Part shown: positions 7,864 to 15,452 of the stretch, one piece after another
Numbering within the stretch: the first letter of the stretch is position 1
Layout: the number at the start of each line of letters is the position of its first letter
From: Frigidibacter sp.
GTDB taxonomy: Bacteria > Pseudomonadota > Alphaproteobacteria > Rhodobacterales > Rhodobacteraceae
Direction: 5' to 3'
Length of the DNA: 64,000 nucleotides
Assembly: GCF_030695035.1 (NCBI RefSeq)
Contig: NZ_JAUYTT010000012.1
Span: 1 to 64,000, forward strand
Translations under genes and position numbers: made by a program
The notes under the pieces: generated by a model
What the model was told of the DNA's origin: nothing
What the model saw: only the letters and a program-made list of their open reading frames with translations
Database searches by the model: none

Positions 7864-8895
7864 ATGACTGCTTCCAAACATGTTCTCGGTCGACTGACCC
7901 GTGTCGATCTCCGGAATATCTGGACGAGCGAGGCCAGTGACTTCACCCCGTGGTTGGCGCGAGAAGAAAACCTGACGGTATTGGGCGAAGCGCTCAGCAT
8001 TGATCTCGAGCTGGAAGCACAGGAGAAGGCCGTTGGGCCTTTTCGGGCCGACATCCTGTGCAAGGACATCGGAACCGGTGCTTGGGTGCTCGTCGAGAAC
8101 CAGCTTGAACGCACGGACCACAGTCACTTGGGGCAGCTCCTGACATATGCCTCAGGGCTGGAAGCGGTGACGATCGTATGGATTGCGGCCAGATTCACAG
8201 AAGAGCATCGTTCGACACTCGATTGGCTCAACAAGATCACAGACGAGAGCTTCCGGTTCTTCGGATTGGAGGTTGAGCTGTGGAGGATCGGGGACTCGCC
8301 CGCTGCACCCAAGTTCAATATCGTTTCCAAGCCGAACGACTGGTCTCGCTCCGTCGCGCAGGCCGCGAGAGCCATCGACGAAGCTGAACTGTCTGACACG
8401 CGGGTGAAACAGCGAGCCTATTGGGGCGCCTTTCATCAGGCGCTTGACCAAGCTGCAGGCGCCGTTTCCGGTGGCCGTAAGCCGCAGCCACAGTCGTGGA
8501 TGGGATACTCGATCGGTCGAACCGGCTTCAACCTTGGAGCGGTAATGATCCGCCCGAAGCGACAGATCAGGACGGAACTATACATCGCGGGCGACCAGGC
8601 GAAGGCCTTCTTCCACCTGCTCCACGAACAGCAGCAAGCCATCGAGCAGGAACTTGGCTATCCTCTTGAGTGGGAGGAGCTCCCCACGCGGCGCGATTGC
8701 CGCATCTCGGTCTACATGACGAATGTCGATCCGGAAGACGAGCGAGACTGGACCCGCCAGCATGAGTGGCTGACGTCCAAGATCAACGACTTCCACAGGG
8801 TTTTTCTTGCTCGAGTGCGGGATCTGGACGCCGAAGACTGGAAGCAAGATGGCGAGTTGGACGTCTCGGCCGGAACATCTCAGATTGAAGTGTAG
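7864..8895 (+). CDS. DUF4268 protein with PD-(D/E)xK-like N-terminus
   Basis: A 343-residue protein whose C-terminal third matches DUF4268 in pattern ('YWGAFHQAL', 'RTELYIAG', 'YPLEWEELP..RDCRISVY'). The N-terminal half contains 'FRADILCKD...WVLVENQLERTDHSHLGQLLTY', the D...ExQ arrangement of a divergent PD-(D/E)xK nuclease fold. Function is unknown. The family is frequently seen near R-M and other defence genes. It lies 13 nt after hsdR on the same strand, so co-transcription is likely. The start is uncertain: ATG 7864 has AGGAG immediately adjacent and GAGGG further upstream, and an in-frame GTG at 7837 would overlap hsdR. GC is about 53% in a sampled line (8161-8220), below the core genes. 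Confidence 0.82.
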   Translation: MTASKHVLGRLTRVDLRNIWTSEASDFTPWLAREENLTVLGEALSIDLELEAQEKAVGPFRADILCKDIGTGAWVLVENQLERTDHSHLGQLLTYASGLEAVTIVWIAARFTEEHRSTLDWLNKITDESFRFFGLEVELWRIGDSPAAPKFNIVSKPNDWSRSVAQAARAIDEAELSDTRVKQRAYWGAFHQALDQAAGAVSGGRKPQPQSWMGYSIGRTGFNLGAVMIRPKRQIRTELYIAGDQAKAFFHLLHEQQQAIEQELGYPLEWEELPTRRDCRISVYMTNVDPEDERDWTRQHEWLTSKINDFHRVFLARVRDLDAEDWKQDGELDVSAGTSQIEV

Positions 8896-9179
8896 AGGAG
8901 TGCGAACTGCTGGCAGAGTTCGATTTATGTTCCTTCTGGGGTGCGACCCTGAAATCCAAGTGTTCAGCGCGCCATCCCATAAAACAACACAATTTCATTA
9001 ACTTAGTGAAAATTCACCGAAACTGCGCAGTCAACAGGTCCGGAGAATATCGCCCCCGAGAGACCACGTCCGGGCCTGCAGGCGCGGGCGACGGTTAACA
9101 GCCACACCCGCATAACCCTCGAAAACAACGGAAAAATCCGGTCGCCGCCGGATCGGGAGAACGCTTTCGCGAGGGCAAG
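8896..9179. other. Island/tRNA junction, no gene seen
   Basis: This 284-bp stretch has lower GC around 8920-9010 and no convincing ORF. A short inverted repeat (CGAACT 8903-8908, AGTTCG 8917-8922) followed by an AT-rich run just after the DUF4268 stop could be a weak terminator. The right edge abuts the CCA end of tRNA-Ser, where the att site of an integrated element would be expected. No internal duplicate of the tRNA 3' end was seen in the window. Confidence 0.4.
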
Positions 9180-9269
9180 TGGCGGATCGATAGGGATTCG
9201 AACCCTAGAGACGGTTCCCCGCCTACACACTTTCCAGGCGTGCGCCTTCGACCACTCGGCCACCGATCC
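9180..9269 (-). tRNA. tRNA-Ser(GGA)
   Basis: Read on the minus strand this is a class II tRNA: acceptor GGATCGG pairing with TCGATCC, D-arm 'GGCCGAGTGGTCGAAGG', anticodon loop CTGGAAA (anticodon GGA, complement at 9233-9235), a long variable arm typical of serine, the T-loop 'GGTTCGAATCC', discriminator G, and an encoded CCA ending at 9180. It decodes UCC/UCU. Its 3' end points into the defence island, the usual orientation for a tRNA used as an integration target. Confidence 0.97.
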
Positions 9270-9380
9270 GTTGCGGCGCTGTTTACACGCGAGGGATCGG
9301 CGGGTTCAAGGGAAAACTGCGGGCCATAGGGGGCAGGACGGACGCAGGGTGCCGGGGGCTCGGCGGGGGCTGGCGCCTTC

Positions 9381-9414
9381 GCGGCAGGGGGCGCGGCAGG
9401 GGGCGCGGCAGGGC
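9381..9414. repeat. 12-bp tandem repeat (2.8 copies)
   Basis: The unit GCGGCAGGGGGC occurs at 9381-9392 and 9393-9404, followed by a partial copy at 9405-9414. It is noncoding as far as can be seen and a candidate site for slippage. Confidence 0.7.
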
Positions 9415-9516
9415 TTGATCCGCTGCACCCGGGCAGGTATCGCCGCCGGGCCCGGCCTTTGGGGTCTTCCGGGTCACACCTGCCCAAGGAGACCGGCCAA
9501 GGGCGGTCCCGCGCGC

Positions 9517-9533
9517 CTTAAGCCCCGGTTAAG
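9517..9533. promoter_or_regulatory. CTTAAG-N5-GTTAAG box, candidate autoregulatory site
   Basis: CTTAAG at 9517-9522 and GTTAAG at 9528-9533 are separated by 5 bp, about 145 bp upstream of the OmpR-type response regulator. This matches the PmrA/QseB-type consensus (YTTAAK-N5-YTTAAK). The same 17-bp architecture recurs at 11700-11716. TTAA-N7-TTAA also resembles a CtrA site, so ownership is not certain. Confidence 0.55.
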
Positions 9534-9677
9534 CTCGCTCCGGCACGCGCTCCCAAGTCCACCACGCCCCCGCCCCGCCCGTGCGCCGCCCCGCGCTGTC
9601 CCCTCCCCTCGCCCCGTGATACATCCCCGTCCAAGCGTCCACGGCGGGGCCTCGCCACCCCAAACCGAAAGCACATC

Positions 9678-10340
9678 ATGCGGGTTCTGATCATCGAGGA
9701 TGACGCGGTGCTGCGCGACGGGCTGCAGGTCGGGCTGCGGCTTGCCGGCTTCAGCCCCGAGTCCGTCGGCAGCCTCGAGGATGCCCGCGGCGCGCTCAGG
9801 GCCGCCCGGTTCGAGGTGCTGGTGCTGGACCTGATGCTGCCCGATGGCTCCGGCCTCGACCTGCTGGCCGAGCTGCGCCGCGCCCGCGATCCGGTGCCGG
9901 TTCTGGTGCTGACCGCCCGCGACCGCCCCGGCGACAAGGTGCGCGGGCTGGACCTTGGCGCCGATGACTACCTTGGCAAGCCTTTCGACCTTGAAGAACT
10001 GGCCGCCCGCCTGCGCGCCCTTGGCCGCCGCCCCGCGGCGCTGTCGCGCACCCAGCCGGTCTGGAACGGCGTCACCCTCGACCTTGCCTGCCAGGAGGCA
10101 CGGCGCGGCGACACCGCGATCCCCCTCTCCCCCCGCGAGTTTTCGGTGCTGCAGGCGCTGATGGCCCATCCCCGCGCCATCCTCAGCAAGAGCCGGCTGG
10201 AAGAGCATCTCTACGGCTGGCAGGAAGAGATCGACAGCAACACGGTCGAGGTGCATGTCCACAAGCTGCGTGCCAAGCTGGGCCACAGCTTCATCGAAAC
10301 CGTGCGCGGCGCCGGCTACCGGCTGGCTGATCCCGCATGA
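9678..10340 (+). CDS. OmpR/PhoB-family response regulator (PmrA/QseB-like)
   Basis: A 220-residue DNA-binding regulator. The receiver domain (about 1-115) has acidic pocket E7/D8/D9, phospho-acceptor D51 in 'VLDLMLPDG', T79 in 'VLTARD' and K101 in 'LGKPFD'. The C-terminal winged helix (about 125-218) ends 'VEVHVHKLRAKLG...VRGAGYRL'. Receiver sequence around D51 and K101 is closest to the PmrA/QseB/TctD group by eye. It overlaps the sensor kinase gene by 4 bp (ATGA, 10337-10340). A CTTAAG-N5-GTTAAG box upstream suggests autoregulation. The ribosome-binding site is weak (GAAAG). Confidence 0.93.
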   Translation: MRVLIIEDDAVLRDGLQVGLRLAGFSPESVGSLEDARGALRAARFEVLVLDLMLPDGSGLDLLAELRRARDPVPVLVLTARDRPGDKVRGLDLGADDYLGKPFDLEELAARLRALGRRPAALSRTQPVWNGVTLDLACQEARRGDTAIPLSPREFSVLQALMAHPRAILSKSRLEEHLYGWQEEIDSNTVEVHVHKLRAKLGHSFIETVRGAGYRLADPA

Positions 10341-11680
10341 CCTCGATCCAGCGTCGCCTCTTCGTCGCGCTCCTCACCGCCACCGGCCTCATCTGGCTCT
10401 CCGCCGCGCTGTGGATCCAGTCCTCGACGCGGGTGGAGCTGAACCGCGTGCTCGACAACCGCCTGGCCGAGGCGGCGCGGATGGTCGGCAGCCTCGTCGA
10501 CCAGGACGGCTTGCAGCTCAACGCGGCGATGGCGCTGGCCGCCCCGGCGCTGCCGGGCGAGGCGGCGCACAGCTATGCCCGCCAGCTGTCCTGTCAGGTC
10601 TGGGGGCTGGATGGCACGCGGCTTGCCGCCTCGTCCCAAGCGCCCCAGCAGGCACTGGCGGCGGTCGAGGAGGGCTTCAGCGAGGATGAGGTCGATGGCC
10701 TGCTCTGGCGCGTCTATACCCATGTCGATACCGCCCGCGGCATCCGCGTGATGGTCGGCGACAGCGTGGCGATCCGCGAGCGGTTGCTGGCCGATGTGGT
10801 GCAGGGCCTGATGTGGCCGGCGCTCTTCATCCTGCCGCTTCTGGCCGGCGCAATCTGGCTCAGCCTGCGCAGCGGCCTTGCCCCCCTGCACCGCATCGCC
10901 GGGCTTTTGTCGCAGCGCGGCGCCGAGGATCTGGCGCCGCTGGAGGCACCGGCCCCGCGCGAGGTGGCGCCGATGGTCGCGGCCCTCAACGGCCTCTTCG
11001 CCCGCGTCCGCGCCGCCAGGCAACGCGAGCAGGATTTCACCGCCTATGCCGCGCATGAGCTGAAGACGCCGCTGGCCGGGCTGAAGATGCAGGCAGAGGT
11101 GGCGCGGCTCGCCCCCGATGCCAAAACCCGCGATCACGCGCTGGCGCAGATCCGCCGGGCGGTGGACCGCTCCGACCGGCTGGTGCATCAGCTGTTGGAC
11201 TTGGCGGCGGTGGATCAGGGCAGCGACGGTTCCGCCCCCCGCCCCCTGCCCCGGATCGGCGCCGAGGTGCTGGACCTGACCGCCGCCGCCGCCCGCGCGG
11301 CCCGGGTGGATCTGCACCTCCATTGCGACGATGCGCTCGCCACCCTCAGCCCGCCGCTGCCCGACCTGCTGGTCGTCGCCCTGCGCAACCTGGTGGAAAA
11401 CGCCGTCCATGCCAGCCCCGAAGGCGCCCGCGTCGATCTGCGCCTGACCGCCACCCCCACCGGCTGGCAGGCCGAGGTGCTGGACGAAGGCCCCGGCATC
11501 CCCACCGCCGCCCGCCCCTGCGTCACCGAACGCTTCTATCGCGGCTCCAGCGAGGGCGGCGGCAGCGGCCTCGGCCTCGCCATCGTCGAAACCGCGGCCC
11601 TGCGCCTCGGCGCAACCTTCACGCTGACTCCCCGCCTCCCGCAGGGCGAGGTGGCACGGTTGGCCTTCGACGCGAGGTAA
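10337..11680 (+). CDS. Sensor histidine kinase (QseC/PmrB-like)
   Basis: A 447-residue inner-membrane kinase. One membrane segment lies at about residues 8-28 and a second at about 155-175, flanking a periplasmic sensor of some 125 residues. Then come a HAMP-like linker, the HisKA motif AAHELKTPLAG with H240 as phosphorylation site, and the HATPase domain (N box 'NLVENAVHAS', G1 'DEGPGIP', G2 'GSGLGLAIV'). It is translationally coupled to the regulator gene upstream. The ligand is unknown. Proximity to envelope-modifying genes suggests that it senses envelope state or divalent/cationic signals (inference). Confidence 0.93.
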   Translation: MTSIQRRLFVALLTATGLIWLSAALWIQSSTRVELNRVLDNRLAEAARMVGSLVDQDGLQLNAAMALAAPALPGEAAHSYARQLSCQVWGLDGTRLAASSQAPQQALAAVEEGFSEDEVDGLLWRVYTHVDTARGIRVMVGDSVAIRERLLADVVQGLMWPALFILPLLAGAIWLSLRSGLAPLHRIAGLLSQRGAEDLAPLEAPAPREVAPMVAALNGLFARVRAARQREQDFTAYAAHELKTPLAGLKMQAEVARLAPDAKTRDHALAQIRRAVDRSDRLVHQLLDLAAVDQGSDGSAPRPLPRIGAEVLDLTAAAARAARVDLHLHCDDALATLSPPLPDLLVVALRNLVENAVHASPEGARVDLRLTATPTGWQAEVLDEGPGIPTAARPCVTERFYRGSSEGGGSGLGLAIVETAALRLGATFTLTPRLPQGEVARLAFDAR

Positions 11681-11699
11681 CCCGCGCCACCCCCCCACC

Positions 11700-11716
11700 C
11701 TTAAGGCGCGCTTAAG
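11700..11716. promoter_or_regulatory. CTTAAG-N5-CTTAAG box upstream of the transpeptidase operon
   Basis: Two exact CTTAAG half-sites (11700-11705, 11711-11716) with a 5-bp spacer, 59 bp before the ATG of the L,D-transpeptidase. Both half-sites and the spacing match the box before the response regulator, which makes this the likely second target of that regulator. A CtrA-like reading (TTAA-N7-TTAA) is the alternative. Confidence 0.6.
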
Positions 11717-11775
11717 CTGCGCAGCCGACGGCCTCCCCAAGACCCGCCCCATTGCGGGCCCAAAGGATGCCGCAC

Positions 11776-12555
11776 ATGCCCCTCCCCCTCCGCCCCCTTC
11801 TCCTCCTCCTCGCCCTCGCCGCCTGCGCGCAGCCGCAGGCGACGCGCGCGCCCACGCCGCAGGCCCCGGCGCTCGATCCCGAACTGCTGGCGATGTATGC
11901 CGAGTTGCCGGATGGCGACCTGACCATCCCCGCCATTCCCCCCAAATGGCTGTCGGAACGCAACAAGCGCACCGAGGTCGATTACTGGACCGAGGAGGCC
12001 CCCGGCACGATCATCGTCGATCCCTTTGCCCGCTATCTCTACCTCGTGGAAGACGGCAACCGCGCCATGCGCTACGGCGTGGCGGTGGGTGAGGAAGGCC
12101 GCGGCTTTTCCGGCGAGGCGACGATCCCCTATACCCGCGAATGGCCCAGCTGGACGCCGACCCAGAACATGATCGCCGAAGACCCCGAGCAATACGGGCC
12201 GGTCGCGGCCGGGCTGGAGGGCGGGCTGGAAAACCCGCTTGGCGCCCGCGCGCTCTACCTGTTCCAGAACGGGCAGGACACGCTCTACCGCATCCACGGC
12301 ACCGCGAACCCCTGGTCGATCGGGCAGGCCACCTCGGCCGGCTGCATCCGCCTTTATAATCAGGACATCGTCGATCTGCATGACCGGGTGAAGCCCGGCG
12401 CGCGGGTGGTGGTGCTGGACCAGTCGCAAACCGGCAAGGGCACGGCCCCGCCCGGCACCCCGCTGCCGCCGGTGGACTACCCGGCCGGCTTCGTCGCGCT
12501 GACGCCTGAAACCGCAACCACGGCTGCCACCGCGCCCGCCCCGCAGTTCAACTGA
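11776..12555 (+). CDS. L,D-transpeptidase (YkuD) lipoprotein
   Basis: A 259-residue exported enzyme that cross-links peptidoglycan peptides or attaches proteins to them. The N-terminus has a lipoprotein signal with lipobox LAAC at about residues 14-17. The YkuD catalytic domain has H174 (IHGTANPW) and nucleophile C190 (SAGCIRLYN), both intact. The ATG at 11776 is chosen because AAAGGA (11762-11767) gives 8-nt spacing; TTG 11752 and ATG 11767 are in-frame alternatives. A CTTAAG regulatory box lies just upstream and a DsbA-like gene follows after 11 nt, probably in the same operon. Some alphaproteobacterial YkuD enzymes form LD cross-links, which fits. Confidence 0.92.
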   Translation: MPLPLRPLLLLLALAACAQPQATRAPTPQAPALDPELLAMYAELPDGDLTIPAIPPKWLSERNKRTEVDYWTEEAPGTIIVDPFARYLYLVEDGNRAMRYGVAVGEEGRGFSGEATIPYTREWPSWTPTQNMIAEDPEQYGPVAAGLEGGLENPLGARALYLFQNGQDTLYRIHGTANPWSIGQATSAGCIRLYNQDIVDLHDRVKPGARVVVLDQSQTGKGTAPPGTPLPPVDYPAGFVALTPETATTAATAPAPQFN

Positions 12556-12566
12556 AGGAAATTCCC

Positions 12567-13169
12567 ATGATCCTGTCCCGCCGCCACCTGATCGCCGGCT
12601 CCGCCGCGCTGGTCCTGACCGCCCCGGCCCTGCGCGCCCAATCCTATCCCGACCCGGCCGAGGTGCTGAACGACCCCGACGCGCCGGTGCAGGGCAACCC
12701 CGCCGGCGATGTCACGGTGATCGAGTATTTCGACTACCAATGCCCCTATTGCAAATCCAACCACCCGTTGCTGATGGACGAAGTGGCGCGCGACGGCGGC
12801 ATCCGCCTGATCCTGAAGGACTGGCCGATCTTCGGCCCCGCCTCGCTGCACGCGACCCAACTCGTGCTTGGCGCGCAGCGGCAGGGCGATTACGCCGACG
12901 CGCAGGCGGCGCTGATGGCGACCAAGGGCCGGCTGACCGAGGCGCAGATCGACAGCACCTTACAGGACGCGGGCATCGACATTGCCGCCGCATCGGCCGC
13001 CCATGATGCGGAGAAGGATCGGTGGGCCGCCCTCTTGAACCGCAACGCCGCACAGGCGCAGGGCTTCGGCTTCATGGGCACCCCGTCCTACATCGTCGGG
13101 ATGACGATGTTCCCCGGGGTCATCGATCAGGCCACGCTGCGCGAAGCCATCAAGGCCGCCCGCGGATAA
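12567..13169 (+). CDS. DsbA/Com1-like thiol oxidoreductase, exported
   Basis: A 200-residue periplasmic thioredoxin-fold protein. The N-terminus MILSRRHLIAGSAAL is a Tat-like leader (R-R before a hydrophobic run) cut near ALRA-Q. The active site is CPYC in 'FDYQCPYCKSN', followed by the inserted helical domain and the cis-proline segment 'GTPSYIVG'. It probably oxidises or isomerises cysteines in secreted proteins. AAGGAA lies 7 nt before the ATG. It sits 11 nt after the transpeptidase gene, suggesting a joint envelope operon under the CTTAAG box. Confidence 0.9.
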   Translation: MILSRRHLIAGSAALVLTAPALRAQSYPDPAEVLNDPDAPVQGNPAGDVTVIEYFDYQCPYCKSNHPLLMDEVARDGGIRLILKDWPIFGPASLHATQLVLGAQRQGDYADAQAALMATKGRLTEAQIDSTLQDAGIDIAAASAAHDAEKDRWAALLNRNAAQAQGFGFMGTPSYIVGMTMFPGVIDQATLREAIKAARG

Positions 13170-13173
13170 GCCC

Positions 13174-13830
13174 TCAGGTCAGCGAGGTCACCCACAGGAT
13201 CGTCGCATCCTCTTCGCTGACCGAGATCACGTTATGCCCCATCGTCGCGTCGTAATAGGCGCTGTCGCCGCGGCGCAGGTCCACCGGCTCGTAGAACTCG
13301 GAATAGAGCCGGATCACCCCGGTCAGCACATAGAGGAACTCCTCGCCGTCATGGCGCACCCAGCCGCCGAACTCCTCCAGCTTGCGGGCGCGGATGCGGG
13401 CGCGGTAGGGCAGCATCTGCTTGGCGCGCAGCGCGCCGGCCAGCAGCTCATGCTCATAGGTCACCGTCGCCTGCGCCTGCCCCTCGCCCGCGCGCGTCAC
13501 CGCCATACGGCCGGTGACCTGCGCCTTCGACGGCGGGGTGAACAGCTGCGGCACAGAGATTGCCAGCCCCTCGGCCAGCTTCTTCAGCGCCTCATAGGTC
13601 GGCGACATCTGCCCGTTCTCGATCTTCGACAGGGTGGACCGTGCCAGCCCCGCCTGCACTGCCGCCTGTTCCAGCGTCCAGCCCTTGGCCTTGCGCAGCT
13701 CGCGCACCCGCTCGCCCAGGTTCAGGGGTTCGGGCAATTCCGTCGCCTCGCCGCTTTCGCGGGCGATGCGGATGATCCGGGTCTGGTCGGCGCTTTGGGC
13801 CGGCTTCTTGGGCTCGCTCTGCCGCGTCAT
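13174..13830 (-). CDS. XRE-family transcriptional regulator with C-terminal cupin
   Basis: A 218-residue regulator: helix-turn-helix at about residues 37-92 ('VRELRKAKGWTLEQAA', 'SRSTLSKIENG'-type core reading ARSTLSKIENGQMSP) and a C-terminal cupin (about 140-215) for a small ligand. The ATG at 13830 is preferred to the in-frame ATG at 13836 because GGGA (13837-13840) has 6-nt spacing to it. It is divergent from the acyl-CoA ligase operon across 83 bp, so control of that operon is the simplest reading. It converges on the DsbA-like gene with 4 bp between stops. Confidence 0.9.
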   Translation of the reverse strand: MTRQSEPKKPAQSADQTRIIRIARESGEATELPEPLNLGERVRELRKAKGWTLEQAAVQAGLARSTLSKIENGQMSPTYEALKKLAEGLAISVPQLFTPPSKAQVTGRMAVTRAGEGQAQATVTYEHELLAGALRAKQMLPYRARIRARKLEEFGGWVRHDGEEFLYVLTGVIRLYSEFYEPVDLRRGDSAYYDATMGHNVISVSEEDATILWVTSLT

Positions 13831-13913
13831 GTTCATTCCCGCACAGGTTTACGTGCTTCTGGGGCATTTCGCCCTGCCTTGCAACGGCCCGCCGCGGGGC
13901 GTAGCAACATCCC

Positions 13914-15452
13914 ATGCAGTCCATCTATTCCGAAGGCATCGCTCCGGCCTGCCCCGCGCCCTTCAACCTTGCGGGCCATGTGCTGGCCGCGGGGGCCGCA
14001 ACGCCGGGCAAGAGCGCCCTGCAGATCCTGCGCCCCACCGGCGCCGAACGCTGGAGCTATGAGCGGCTGATCGCGGCCGTGCGCGGTACCGCCACCGGCC
14101 TGCTGCAAGCCGGGCTGAACCCCGGCGACCGGGTGCTGCTGCGGCTTGGCAACACGGTGGAGTTTCCCGTGGCCTTCCTCGGCGCCATCGCAGCCGGTCT
14201 GGTGCCGGTGCCGACCTCCGCGCAGCTGACGATGCCCGAGATCACCGGCATGGCCGCGGGCCTTGGTGCCCGGCTGATCGTGGCCGGCGAGGGGATTGCC
14301 CTCCCCGAAGGCGCCACCGCCCCGGTGCTGACCGAAGACGCCCTGCGCGGGTTCGAGGCGCTGGCCCCCGCGCCCTGGCACATGGGCGACCCCGAGCGGC
14401 CAGCCTACATCATCTACACCTCCGGCACCTCCGGCACCGCGCGCGGCGTGGTTCATGCCCACCGCGCCATCCTGGGCCGCGCGATGATGCTGCAGGGATG
14501 GGAGGGGCTGGAGGCCTCCGACCGTCTGCTGCACGCCGGTGCCTTCAACTGGACCTATACCCTCGGCACCGGCCTCATGGACCCCTGGACCGTCGGCGCC
14601 ACCGCGCTGATCCCCGGCGCGGGCACCAGCACCGCGCAACTGCCGCTGCTGCTCAAGCGTTTCGACGCCACCATCTTCGCCGCCGCTCCCGGCGTCTTCC
14701 GCCAGATGTTGCGCGAGGCGCCCAACCTGCCGCTGCCGCGCCTGCGCCATGGGCTGTCGGCGGGCGAAAAACTCCCCGCCCCGATCCGCGCCGCCTGGGA
14801 GGCCGCAACCGGCACGCCCATCTGCGAGGCGCTCGGCATGTCCGAGATTTCCACCTTCATCTCCGCCGCCCCGGACCGGCCCGCGCCGGATGAGGCAACC
14901 GGCTGGCCCCAGCCCGGCCGCCGGGTGGCCGTGCTGAACGCCGCCGGCCAGCCCGTCCCCCGCGGCAGCCCCGGCACGCTGGCGGTCCACCGCGCCGATC
15001 CGGGCCTGTTCCTCGGCTATCTCGACGACCCGGTGGAAACCGCCGCGCGGATGCAGGGCGACTGGTTCCTGACCGGCGATACCGTGCGCATGGCCCCGGA
15101 TGGCGCCATCACCTATCTCGGCCGGGCCGACGACATGATGAACGCCGGCGGCTTCCGCGTCTCGCCGCTGGAGGTGGAAGCCGCCATCGCCGCCCATCCC
15201 GCAATCACCGAAGTGGCGGCGGTGGAGCTGCCGGTGAAGGCCGGGGCCAGCATCATCGCGGTGTTCTACGTCGCCTCGAGCGAGGTGACCGAGGCCGAAT
15301 TGCAGGACCACGCCCGCACCCGCCTCGCCCGCTACAAGGAACCCCGGCTTTGGGTGCAAGTGGACGCCCTGCCGAAAAACGCCAATGGCAAGGCCAACCG
15401 CCGCGCGCTGCGCGATGGCTGGACCGACGCAAACCGAAAGACAGACCCTTGA
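13914..15452 (+). CDS. Acyl-CoA synthetase (AMP-forming, benzoate-CoA-ligase-like)
   Basis: A 512-residue class I adenylate-forming enzyme that activates a carboxylate with ATP and CoA. Core motifs: A3 'YTSGTSGTARG', A5-like 'CEALGMSE', A7 'GDTVRMAPDG', A8 'GRADDMMNAGGFRVSP' and the C-terminal catalytic lysine in 'KNANGKANRR'. The compact length and 'FNWTYTLGTGLMDPW' segment resemble aryl-CoA (benzoate-type) ligases, but the substrate is not determined. Its stop overlaps the TTG start of the next gene (TTGA). It is first in a three-gene operon divergent from the XRE-cupin regulator. Confidence 0.88.
   Translation: MQSIYSEGIAPACPAPFNLAGHVLAAGAATPGKSALQILRPTGAERWSYERLIAAVRGTATGLLQAGLNPGDRVLLRLGNTVEFPVAFLGAIAAGLVPVPTSAQLTMPEITGMAAGLGARLIVAGEGIALPEGATAPVLTEDALRGFEALAPAPWHMGDPERPAYIIYTSGTSGTARGVVHAHRAILGRAMMLQGWEGLEASDRLLHAGAFNWTYTLGTGLMDPWTVGATALIPGAGTSTAQLPLLLKRFDATIFAAAPGVFRQMLREAPNLPLPRLRHGLSAGEKLPAPIRAAWEAATGTPICEALGMSEISTFISAAPDRPAPDEATGWPQPGRRVAVLNAAGQPVPRGSPGTLAVHRADPGLFLGYLDDPVETAARMQGDWFLTGDTVRMAPDGAITYLGRADDMMNAGGFRVSPLEVEAAIAAHPAITEVAAVELPVKAGASIIAVFYVASSEVTEAELQDHARTRLARYKEPRLWVQVDALPKNANGKANRRALRDGWTDANRKTDP

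Larger units (their letters stand above)
9270..9677. other. Leader region of the two-component operon, no gene seen
   Basis: About 400 bp of very G/C-rich sequence between tRNA-Ser and the response regulator. It contains a 12-bp tandem repeat, unit GCGGCAGGGGGC, nearly three copies at 9381-9414, and the CTTAAG box at 9517-9533. Proline/arginine-rich ORFs can be drawn on both strands but have no family features or ribosome-binding sites. I regard it as regulatory leader. Confidence 0.5.

Noticed and set aside
8903-8922. Terminator after the DUF4268 gene
   Set aside because: The stem is only 6 bp and has no U tract, so it is mentioned in the gap entry but not called as a feature.
9003-9263. 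Minus-strand ORF beginning MAEWSKAHAWKV
   Set aside because: It is the translation of tRNA-Ser(GGA), a well-known false ORF pattern.
9381-9414. Possible CRISPR-like array
   Set aside because: Units are 12 bp and directly adjacent with no spacers; no cas genes in the window.
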